Below, piece by piece: positions 58,301-64,000 of a DNA stretch of 64,000 nucleotides. Position numbers and translations under genes: made by a program. A model generated the notes under the pieces. It saw only the letters and a list, made by a program, of their open reading frames with translations, did no database searches and had not been told where the DNA came from. The DNA comes from Neobacillus sp. SuZ13 (GTDB lineage: Bacteria > Bacillota > Bacilli > Bacillales > Cytobacillaceae), in assembly GCF_030123365.1 (NCBI RefSeq), contig NZ_CP126107.1, positions 5,631,501 to 5,695,500 of the forward strand, in the 5' to 3' direction. Each line of letters opens with the position of its first letter. Within the stretch, counting starts at the first letter, position 1.

Positions 58301-60464
58301 TCACATAGAAATTTGCACTGGAAAAATCCCGCCCCCACCAATAGGATGATTGACTCCAAATATAGGTGGAATTCTCAAAGATATCACTAACCCACACAAA
58401 AGTGGTCGTCCAGTTCCCGACTGCATTGGACGTTACATCCCCTGGAATATAGCCCTCAAAAATTTGATCATGTGAATGGGACAAAATTGCTGTATAGCTG
58501 TTTCCGTTAGGTTGTTGAAAAGTTACCTTGACCTTCGCGACTCCCGAAGCATCCTCTACTTCGGCCAAGACTCGCAAGCTGTCACCGCTAGTAATTTCCT
58601 TCGTATCCACCGAAACCCAGGTGACTTCAGGAGCATTTCCCTCTGGAATGACAGAAAAATCCCCTCCACCTAAATCACCTGTACGATAATAACTATAATC
58701 ATAGATGGTTGTGAAATTGTTCTTGCTATCGATGAGACTGAGCGATACCAATTCAAACTTCCCGACCTCCGATGTTAACGAGGAAGGAATCGTATATTGG
58801 TATTGATTGTTTCCGACACTCTGAGCCGTAAAACTGATATAACTATTATTTGGCTGTAAATATTCGAGCGAGACACTAGAAATTCCACTCATGTCATCCA
58901 CTGCATCCACCGTGACCGTCACCGTTCCATTGGGCAAGGTCTTAGTTTGATCAACAGCTACCTTGTTAAAAACAGGACCAGTTGTATCAGTATAGGTAAC
59001 AAAATCTCCTCCATCCAATGAACCTGTCCCACTCGTATCAGAAATCCTCGTGTTGTTGTTTTTACTATCATACAGATCCACCATCACCAACTCGAACTTC
59101 CCAATTCCATAACTTTCAGCTGTCGAAGCAGATGAAAAAGTATATTGGTATTGATTATTACCAATACTTTGGACGTAATAAGTAACAGACCCTTTATTCG
59201 GTGTCTTATAGGTAAGGGTAATCGTATTGACACTGCTTAGTTCATCAACGGCATCTACCGTCACCGTCACGGTTCCACCGGCTTCAATTTGGTTCTTATC
59301 AACGGAAATCTTATTAAGAACCGGACCAGTTGTATCGATATAGGTAGTAAAATCACCTCCACCCAAATCACCGGTACGATAATAGCTATAATCATAAATC
59401 GAGGTAGAATTATTCTTATTATCCCGAAGCGTAAGCGACACCAATTCAAACTTGCCCGTTCCATGACTTTCTGAAGTTATGGAGGAAGGAATCGTGTATT
59501 GATACTTATTTTTACCCGTCATTTGGGCTGTAAAAGTCATATAACTATTATTCGGGAGCAGATATTCGAGCGACACGTTCTTCACTCCGCTCAGCTCATC
59601 CTCCGCATTGACCGTAACAGTCACTGTTCCACCAGGTTCTAGCATTGCCTTATCCACCGACACACTAGTGAATATTGGACCTGCTGTATCAGTAATGGTG
59701 GTAAAATCTCCGCCATCCAAATTTCCTGTCTGATAATAACTATAATCATAGATGGTGGTGGCGTTATTACTATAATCCTGAAGCGTAAGAGACACTAATT
59801 CAAACTTCCCCACCCCATAGTTCCCCGATGTAATCGTGGATGGCAGCGTATATTGATATTGATTGTTTCCAATACTCGCAGCCGTAAAACTCATATAACT
59901 ATTATTCGGAAGCAGGTATTCCAGCGAAATATTCTTTATCCCGCTCAAATCGTCTTCCGCACTGACAGTTACCGTCACTGTTCCACCTGTTTCGATTCTA
60001 GTCTTATCGACCAGGACCTTGCTAAAAACAGGACCGGTTGTATCAGTTGATAACACCTGAAAATTACCGCCGTTTAATTCCGAACTACCTCCAAAATCAT
60101 TATCCTCAATAACCTTGAATTGCCCGTTTCGATACTCCACAAATAGAGAAGTTACCTTCCATGATCCTTCCGTCGAATAATAGGACGGTACACTCCCTTC
60201 AAACACACCCTCGCCGTTCATATACAAAAGAATCTGTGTAGTAGACCCATTCGGCATGAGATAATTTGCCTTGATACTCTTAACGGCAGAGTTATCAATC
60301 ATACTAACTATTACCGTCTCGACATTCGGGCTAAGGATATTCTTTTTCGTGACACTGATATAATTAATCCCATCAGTACTATCCGCAACCGCTTGAATCC
60401 CTCCTAAACTAGTAAAAAACATATAAAAAATAACTAAAAATAAACTAAAACTCTTTCTTTTCAT
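52308..60464 (-). CDS. Giant secreted Ig-repeat protein (2718 aa, 24 Big_6 repeats)
   Basis: The start was set at ATG 60462-60464, six bases after GGGGGA and directly before the signal peptide (KRKSFSLFLVIFYMFFTSLGGIQAVA); the upstream 27 codons look untranslated. The first 730 residues hold about six Ig-like units (GPIFTSVSVDKAMLEPGGTV...YDYSYYRTGDLGGGDF). Twenty-four Big_6-like repeats of 82-83 residues follow (PVKPEVNEVTDKDTTVTG...KAGTELVISATDKAGNVSETTTVVVKDVTA), with repeats 10 to 20 almost identical. The last three repeats and the cationic tail are shared with sister genes. There is no sorting motif. It is probably a long stalk or matrix fibre. Repeat number is likely to vary among strains. 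Confidence 0.88.
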   Translation of the reverse strand: MKRKSFSLFLVIFYMFFTSLGGIQAVADSTDGINYISVTKKNILSPNVETVIVSMIDNSAVKSIKANYLMPNGSTTQILLYMNGEGVFEGSVPSYYSTEGSWKVTSLFVEYRNGQFKVIEDNDFGGSSELNGGNFQVLSTDTTGPVFSKVLVDKTRIETGGTVTVTVSAEDDLSGIKNISLEYLLPNNSYMSFTAASIGNNQYQYTLPSTITSGNYGVGKFELVSLTLQDYSNNATTIYDYSYYQTGNLDGGDFTTITDTAGPIFTSVSVDKAMLEPGGTVTVTVNAEDELSGVKNVSLEYLLPNNSYMTFTAQMTGKNKYQYTIPSSITSESHGTGKFELVSLTLRDNKNNSTSIYDYSYYRTGDLGGGDFTTYIDTTGPVLNKISVDKNQIEAGGTVTVTVDAVDELSSVNTITLTYKTPNKGSVTYYVQSIGNNQYQYTFSSASTAESYGIGKFELVMVDLYDSKNNNTRISDTSGTGSLDGGDFVTYTDTTGPVFNKVAVDQTKTLPNGTVTVTVDAVDDMSGISSVSLEYLQPNNSYISFTAQSVGNNQYQYTIPSSLTSEVGKFELVSLSLIDSKNNFTTIYDYSYYRTGDLGGGDFSVIPEGNAPEVTWVSVDTKEITSGDSLRVLAEVEDASGVAKVKVTFQQPNGNSYTAILSHSHDQIFEGYIPGDVTSNAVGNWTTTFVWVSDIFENSTYIWSQSSYWWGRDFSSANFYVKEKDSYPPSVPYVNNVDEHSTVVYGSAEAGSTVKATVNGVEIGSASVDLFGYFQIYILQQAASTVISVTATDASGNISSATSVIVQDVTAPAKADVYTVYDYDYYATGYAEPGSSVYVYANGYYVGEATTNVYGVFSVPVNGQPAGTLLSISVYDTSGNSSEPTYITVQDGTAPAKPEVSVVTDQSTVVTGTAEKGSVVRVLKDGGMMGSAVSNQDGTFSVGIDKQPAGTQLVVMAEDQAGNVSDSVTVIVKDATSPGKPIVNEVNDSDTLVYGQAEAESKVEISAGSTVIGSGAADLDGTFTVKIPLLKAGTKLIITATDEAGNVSTAAVVTVLDRTAPEIPVLSEEISDQSTIVRGQAEPYTTIDVMVGDTTIGSGKTSVTGYFSVGIPKQPAGTEVFVISTDLAGNNSVKSIVVKDKTTPMKPVVSDVSDKDTVVAGKAEAGSKVVVNVDDSVLGEATVGIDGKFTVEIPVLKAGTELSVTATDKAGNVSEVTIVVVLDRTAPESPILYEEVTNQSDRINGQAEAGASVEVKVDGKVIGSGAADFDGVFTVKIPVLKTGTKLSITATDEAGNVSDALITVVQDRTSPVIPVLDEEVTDLSTVVIGKAEPDTLIDVVVGETTIGTGAADVDGNFSVAIPKQAAGTEVFVISTDATGNNSVKAVIVKDKTAPVKPVVNNVTDKDTSLTGKEEAGTIVEVHVDGTLIGKGTASEDGQFKVTIPVQKAGTELVIVATDKAGNVSESTTVVVKDVTAPSKPVVNEVTDKDTKVTGEGEAGSSVEVKVKDLVLGKGTVGEDGKFNVTIPLQRAGTELVVIVTDQAGNLSEATTVEVKDVTAPALPSVSEVTDKDTSVTGQAEAGSKVEVKVNRAVIGTGTVGEGGQYKVTISAQKAGTELVIIATDKAGNVSEATTVMVKDVTAPVKPEVNEVTDKDTTVTGQAEAGSKVEVKVSGLVIGTGTSGEDGQYKVTISAAQKAGTELVIVATDKAGNVSETTKVVVKDVTAPVKPEVNEVTDKDTAVTGKAEAGSKVEVKVNGSVIGSGTAGEEDGQYKVTIPTQKAGTELVISVTDKAENVSETTTVVVKDVTAPVKPEVNEVTDKDTTVTGKAEAGSKIEVKVNDSVIGTGAAGEDGQYQVTIPTQKAGTELVISATDKAGNVSETTTVVVKDVTSPVKPVVNEVTDKDTTVTGKAEAGSKVEVKVNGSVIGTETAGEDGQYKVTIPTQKAETELVIIATDNAGNVSETTTVIVKDVTVPTKPEVNEVTDKDTSVSGQAEAGSKVEVKVNGSLSGTGTAEEDGQYLVSIPTQKAGTELVISATDKAGNVSETTTVVVKDVTAPVKPEVNEVTDKDTTVTGKAEAGSKVEVKVNGSVIGTETAEEDGQYKVTIPTQKAGTELVICATDKEGNVSETTTVVVKDVTAPVKPEVNEVTDKDTSVTGKAEAGSKVEVKVNGSVIGSGTAGEDGQYKVTIPTQKAGTELVIIATDKSGNVSETTIVVVKDVTAPVKPEINEVTDKDTTVTGKAEPGSKVEVKVNDSVIGNGTAGEDGQYKVTIPTQKAGTELVISATDKAGNVSETTIVVVKDVTAPVKPEVNEVTDKDITVTGKAEAGSIVEVKVNGSVIGTGTTEEDGHYEVTIPVQQAGIELSIIATDKAGNVSEATIVIVKDVTAPGKPLVNQVSDKDTTVTGQAEVGSKIEVKVSGSVIGTGTGGEGGQYKVSIRVQKVGTVLEIIAIDSDGNQSEGTTIKVIDKTAPTVLTVNTVSDKSKEVTGKTEAGATVSILIGTKIYATKADTTGNFKVIILAQKAGSKLTVTAKDAAGNVSAAKSITVLDKTAPVTPSVTTISDQAKVVTGKAEAGAIVTVTIGTKKYIAKADSKGNFKVTIPVQKAGTKVTVTAKDTAGNVSVAKSVIVIDKTAPLAPKIKTVVKSTTKEVTGTSETYSTITIKVGSKVIGTAKADSKGNFKVKIKAQKKNTILSVTATDKAKNVSKAATVKVK
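53270..56290 (-). repeat. Tandem 246-249-bp repeats encoding Ig units
   Basis: About twelve consecutive units of 246-249 bp are highly similar at DNA level (for example the GGAGCGGTTACGTC..TTCACC segment recurs in each). Small in-frame insertions are seen in two units (AAQKAG, GEEDGQ). These suggest slippage and recombination within the array. Confidence 0.85.
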
Positions 60465-60639
60465 CGTCTGTCCCCCGTATGTAGTGGCTGAAGCTTTAAC
60501 AACACCAACTAAAATATGTAAAATTATACTATTAGTATAATTCAATCTATTATTATTTGAAACAAGTTAATTACAACAATTGACCTACTTCTACAACTTT
60601 CATAGGGTACATTCGACTAGTTTCAATTTCTAATCTACT

Positions 60640-61093
60640 AATTAAACGTTTGATTAAAACAGCTTCACCCCTTGGTAAATATGCCTCATCCCTGCACCAA
60701 ACAAAAATAATTTGTTGAAAAATGGTAAATAATTAGGAGCAAAATATCGAACATCCCTACAATGTCACCAACCGACACCTTTTCGACAAAATAACAAAAA
60801 GGCTATACTATTCAAACGTTTGGTTGAATCAGATGCAAGTAATGAGTCAGAAGCAATCACCACCAAAGGAGGCAAGAACATTGTCGAGACACGATCGAAA
60901 ATTCCGCAGGAAATAACCCACTTTTCTACAGAAAAAGATTAGTTTCTTCCAAAGTTTCATTATTCTACTAAAACCCCGACTTTTCGAAACTACACAAACG
61001 TTTGGTTAAAATTTGCCTCCGCACGCTCCACATTTATTTTTCTCACTTTAAATGCACAAATAGATTGTCGAAGGATGTCTTCAAAAACCACTC
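60640..61093 (+). repeat. CAAACGTTTG repeat module, copy E (longest)
   Basis: It holds three palindromes: TAATTAAACGTTTGATTA (60638-60655), CAAACGTTTG (60813-60822) and CAAACGTTTG (60995-61004), spaced about 165 and 182 bp. Between them are TTCGAC (60782-60787), 16 bases, TATACT (60804-60809), and CCGCAGGAAATAACCC. Perfect 0A-box cores are at 60782-60788 (TTCGACA) and 61066-61072 (TGTCGAA). It lies upstream of the leftward 2718-residue gene and before the rightward winged-helix gene. Confidence 0.7.
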
Positions 61094-61096
61094 TTC

Positions 61097-61281
61097 AGAG
61101 GGACAGTTCTCATGTTTTCAGCCAAGTTAGTTCCTGGACCAAAAGAGCCTGGCCAGCCGTCCCTCGGTCTACAAATTGATATGAAAAGTGGATGAAATTG
61201 CAAAAATCGGCCTCAAATTTCACATTTGAACCCCAAAATGACACCTTTCACTACAAAAACGGCTCCAAATGTGAATTTTAG
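61097..61281. repeat. Intergenic inverted repeats
   Basis: GAGGGAC (about 61097) and GTCCCTC (about 61159) bracket a 68-bp element that also contains GGACAGTTCTCATG, a phrase typical of Bacillus REP-like elements. Further on, AAATTTCACATTTG (61215-61228) and CAAATGTGAATTTT (61266-61279) form a nearly perfect 14-bp inverted repeat. Confidence 0.45.
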
Positions 61282-61380
61282 TCGTTCGATTCATGCAGCC
61301 AAAACCGCTATTGTGAAGGTGCAGGAATTGTAGATTTGACGATTAGAAAGCACAAATTATGTGGTAGAGGGTGTTAGGAA

Positions 61381-62208
61381 ATGGCGGGTTTAAAGTCTGG
61401 CAATATTGAAGGATTCGAGAAGTTTTCACAATTTAGTTCGTTGAAGGAATTGAATATACATATTGAGAAGTGGTTGACGGCCCACAAGCATGATTTTTCC
61501 AGAGGAGAATTAGTTGGGTTTAAGCGGCTGGTTCGTTTTTCTGCAAAAATACCTGGCGTATGCAATGCCAAAATTGGTACCATCTTAAAAGCGATTCACG
61601 AAGAATATAAAACTCACGGAATATCCCGCTCTACCTTTAAACGAATGATCTTAAAAGCAAAGGAATTTGGGATCCTAATAGTTCATGAAACAGAAAGAAA
61701 GAATGGTTCACAGTCTAGTAACTTGTATTCGTTTAATCGTTTTCCTTCAAATGAACCACCTAAAGAGGAAATCTTGGACCACCCAAAAGAAACTAATAAT
61801 CTTTTAAAAACTGAAAAAGATCAAAAGATAAAAGAACGTAAAGAAGAATCGTCCGAATTAGATCATACCTACGTGAGCGATCGAGTTCCACAGCCTTTTG
61901 TCCAGTTAGTAAAATGCTTTTTTCCTGAAGCAAAGACCATCGAAGAGTATTGGAGAACGGTGAATTTAGCTGCAGCCAGCTATAGTTGGGAACTTGATAT
62001 CCATCACATCCAAGATGTTGCTATCCAATCCTTTAAGCAGCTCATAAGGAAGCTGAAATTCAGCAGAAATGTCAAAAATCCATTCGCCTATTTTTATGGA
62101 ATCGCAGAGAATAAGTTTTGCGTGCTATTTCATGAAATACTCAGGGATAAGTATAATCTATGTGATGCGAAAATTGAATTTAGTCTATGCTTGAACAAGA
62201 ATCATTAA
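61381..62208 (+). CDS. Winged-helix / replication-protein-like DNA-binding protein
   Basis: The 275-residue protein starts at ATG 61381, seven bases after GAGGGTG. The N-terminal half has a helix-turn-helix pattern: KIGTILKAIHEEYKTHGISRSTFKRMILKAKEFGILIVHETERK (about 60-105) looks like a winged helix of the HTH_36 kind found in plasmid or prophage replication initiators. A charged linker (about 120-160) and a helical C-terminal domain follow. Such proteins occur in Bacillus chromosomes beside comK-like genes, but the function is unknown. It lies 360 bp before ComK-like gene 2 on the same strand. Confidence 0.6.
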   Translation: MAGLKSGNIEGFEKFSQFSSLKELNIHIEKWLTAHKHDFSRGELVGFKRLVRFSAKIPGVCNAKIGTILKAIHEEYKTHGISRSTFKRMILKAKEFGILIVHETERKNGSQSSNLYSFNRFPSNEPPKEEILDHPKETNNLLKTEKDQKIKERKEESSELDHTYVSDRVPQPFVQLVKCFFPEAKTIEEYWRTVNLAAASYSWELDIHHIQDVAIQSFKQLIRKLKFSRNVKNPFAYFYGIAENKFCVLFHEILRDKYNLCDAKIEFSLCLNKNH

Positions 62209-62569
62209 CTATTTAGGGAGTCTGCTCCAGAACCGTCCCCATGTTACCTGTCACTAGATTGTCACGAAGATAGTCATATTTTGTAGAATCTACGCACTAT
62301 AGTACGTGGTAATAAATACCTATTTAGTATTAAATTAATACGAGAGACAAACACGATCACTACTGGTTGCATGGACTCTCAATTGAGCAAATAAGGAAAA
62401 GAATCTTACATGCTAAGTGAGCAATTTACCCGCACGCTGCCAAGGTAGTAAGGGATATTCCATACATATAGGCGAGAGCACAGTCTTCCTTTCCGAGGGC
62501 AGTACATGACAGTAATAGTAGTAGGTAAGCCTTTTTCAAATCCATTAGATTTTAAAGGAGAGGAAGACT
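62209..62569 (+). other. Leader region of ComK-like gene 2
   Basis: No gene is called. AGAACCGTCCCCATG near 62229 is a REP-like phrase. The rest is a mixed-composition leader ending in AAAGGAG (62554-62560), the ribosome site of the ComK-like gene. Confidence 0.4.
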
Positions 62570-63142
62570 ATTTTTATTCAAAAGAACTATTTTATTGAAA
62601 AGAAAATGATCTTACTAACAGGAGAATATGATGGTTATGGCAAGCTGTGTGCACGAGTTATGGCAGGAGGTGTGTCTTTTCTGGTGGGTCGCTCACCCTT
62701 ACAACTATTAAATGATGCCTTAACGTACATTGGGTTTGACCTAAAAGGGGCCATTGGAAGTGCCAAACTTATTCTTGGTGAGAGGTCGAGATGTCCAATT
62801 ATCGTCAATCCTTACCAAGGTATTTGCCTGTTTCCAAACAAATCACCAAATAATGCCGATTGTATGTGGTTCAACCCCGACCATATTGTAAATACAAGAG
62901 CGATGGGAAGATATCAGACAGAGGTCGAATTAAGTAACGGTCACTCGATTATCGTTGATTCAAGATTAACTTCTTTTAATAATAAAATTCACAAAGCCAA
63001 TAAATTAATGCAGTTATCTATGAAAAGAGGAAACCAGCCTGGACCTATTCTTTTCTATCTTGAATCCCCAAAAGGACATCAGTTAACCAAAGAGAAAACA
63101 GGAAACTATAATTTTAATAACTTAGAGGATAACCATAAATAA
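62570..63142 (+). CDS. comK: ComK-family transcription factor, copy 2 (probable AUU start)
   Basis: The protein matches ComK copy 1 throughout: CPIIVNPYQGICLFPNKSP, WFNPDHIVNTR, VELSNGHSIIVDSRLTSFNNKIHKANKL. The first ATG (62606) has no SD and would remove 12 residues. In frame upstream, ATT at 62570 stands nine bases after AAAGGAG, and the following codons IFIQKNYFIEKK align with the N-terminus of copy 1 (MFIQKKYIINPH), whose TTG start is at the same place. I therefore place the start at AUU, a rare start codon that usually means weak or IF3-controlled translation. Length is then 190 residues, as in B. subtilis ComK. An XRE gene follows 44 bp later. Confidence 0.78.
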   Translation: MFIQKNYFIEKKMILLTGEYDGYGKLCARVMAGGVSFLVGRSPLQLLNDALTYIGFDLKGAIGSAKLILGERSRCPIIVNPYQGICLFPNKSPNNADCMWFNPDHIVNTRAMGRYQTEVELSNGHSIIVDSRLTSFNNKIHKANKLMQLSMKRGNQPGPILFYLESPKGHQLTKEKTGNYNFNNLEDNHK

Positions 63143-63186
63143 AAAATACAATCTGTTTAAATGATTGATAGAAAGGGAGTAACTCT

Positions 63187-63441
63187 TTGAATAATTATCG
63201 TTTTGGACATGTATTAAAGAAATTAAGAAATGCACAGAATCTTTCCCAAGAGGGGTTGGCGGACCGCAGCGATCGACATCCGTCCTATATCAGCCTACTG
63301 GAAAGAAATCAGAAAAACCCAAGCTTAGATACTCTTGTTGCTCTTGCACTCGGATTGGATATGACAGCTTCTGAAATATTAAAAGAAATAGAGCAACATC
63401 CTGAGAACATCTGGATATTCAAAAATAAGAATAGGAAATGA
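63187..63441 (+). CDS. XRE-family transcriptional regulator
   Basis: The 84-residue protein is a Cro/C1-type HTH domain: FGHVLKKLRNAQNLSQEGLADRSDRHPSYISLLERNQKNPSLDTLVALALGLDM, with recognition helix HPSYISLLER. It starts at TTG 63187, seven bases after GGGAG. It resembles SinR/Xre-type repressors without a dimerisation extension. It follows ComK-like gene 2 by 44 bp, so cotranscription is likely, and it could regulate that gene. The first ComK locus has a different small HTH gene in front of comK. Confidence 0.85.
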   Translation: MNNYRFGHVLKKLRNAQNLSQEGLADRSDRHPSYISLLERNQKNPSLDTLVALALGLDMTASEILKEIEQHPENIWIFKNKNRK

Positions 63442-63618
63442 AAGTAAAGGTAGGGTTACTTTGAAAAAATCTCTAACCAGCCAATATTGCCTTTCCCCTT
63501 GGTCTTCCAAAAGAGTTTGAATTAGTCAAACCATAAAGGTTCGTGAGGTGTTTTTTAATCTATACTTGACTATGGAAGCATATGAAACCGATTACTATAG
63601 GACGGAGAGGATCATGGT

Positions 63619-63860
63619 ATGAGAGTGGTAACAAAGTTTAAATGGGATGAATTAGAAACGATTAAAATTTACTCTGGCACGAGGTTAGGCATTTCGGAGA
63701 TATTTTCGCCGTTCCTGATGGCTACAAAAGCTTCGCATATAGTTCCCTTCTATGCCATAGTTCCTTATCAGGATACGGATTTCATAAAGAGAAAAAAGAG
63801 AGTGCTAAAACTGCTGTTAAAGAACTACGTCAAATGATGGCTGCTTTTAAGGAAGAATAG
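63619..63860 (+). pseudogene. Frameshifted small gene associated with comK loci
   Basis: The reading starts at ATG 63619 (GGAGAGG eight bases before) as MRVVTKFKWDELETIKIYS. After about 19 codons the sequence continues in another frame as LWHEVRHFGDIFAVPDGYKSF and then SGYGFHKEKKESAKTAVKELRQ..., ending at TAG 63860. One lost or gained base near 63675-63680 separates the two. The last 28 codons match the remnant at 24518-24601 behind ComK copy 1. I do not recognise the family. The original protein would have about 80 residues. Confidence 0.6.
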
Positions 63861-63874
63861 TACACTGAACCGTT

Positions 63875-63905
63875 AAACCATGCTGGAACCGCAGCATGGT
63901 TTTAT
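63875..63905 (+). terminator. Terminator of the comK-XRE locus
   Basis: AAACCATGCTG-gaacc-GCAGCATGGTTT is a strong stem followed by TTAT. It lies 15 bp after the stop codon at 63860. Confidence 0.85.
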
Positions 63906-64000
63906 CTCATTATCTCTCGGCAACGTATTAATATTAGATCCACTATTAAATAGAATAAACTCTATCTATATGTATTTCATTATGGTAAAATACGAGAAAA

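Overview
The window looks like low-GC chromosomal DNA from an endospore-forming, competence-capable Bacillaceae (Bacillus/Neobacillus type). The reasons are strong AGGAGG ribosome sites, a KinB-like orphan sensor kinase, two ComK-family genes, a SpoIID/LytB-domain protein, Spo0A-box-like motifs, and very large secreted Ig-repeat proteins on an AT-rich background. No rRNA, tRNA or CRISPR was seen.

Layout. 1-10 kb: the 5' end of a VOC-family gene, a six-TM histidine kinase, a collagen-like/IPT/SGNH protein, an orphan TubZ/FtsZ-like GTPase with a 21-bp-phased repeat array upstream, a DrrAB-type ABC exporter pair, and an ArsR regulator with a zinc-independent oxidoreductase. 10-13 kb: a small cysteine-rich protein and a cell-wall-binding-repeat/SGNH hydrolase. 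13.7-22.3 kb: a giant beta-helix/propeller/Ig/InlB-repeat/FN3 surface gene split by an intact IS110-family element. The insertion site, CT core, a bridge-RNA candidate with guides matching the target, and a promoter rebuilt across the circle junction can all be read from the sequence. 23-25 kb: a small HTH gene behind an 18-nt anti-SD match, ComK-like gene 1, a decayed small gene and a zinc-ribbon protein. 25-60.5 kb: an island of secreted repeat proteins, mostly on the minus strand. It includes a 1692-aa Ig/TIG protein, a 647-aa Ig protein, an amber-interrupted Ig/BamE-like gene, a SpoIID-Ig fusion with a frameshift, a 2869-aa LRR/cohesin/dockerin protein with three 1164-bp tandem units, a 1263-aa and a 2718-aa Ig-repeat protein. 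61-64 kb: a winged-helix protein, ComK-like gene 2 with a probable AUU start, an XRE regulator and a frameshifted copy of the small gene that is also decayed in the first comK locus.

Two features tie the island together. Five intergenic copies of a repeat module carry a promoter-like TTCGAC-N16-TATACT followed by a CAAACGTTTG palindrome, with further palindromes about 160-180 bp away. Each lies upstream of a minus-strand gene, four of them surface genes, and several contain perfect TGTCGAA (Spo0A-box) motifs. Five of the large genes also share an almost identical cationic C-terminal Ig module followed at once by the same CCCCTYCAC hairpin terminator. The island therefore looks like a set of recombining cassettes encoding unanchored surface or matrix proteins, possibly under sporulation/competence control. 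That regulatory link is inference.
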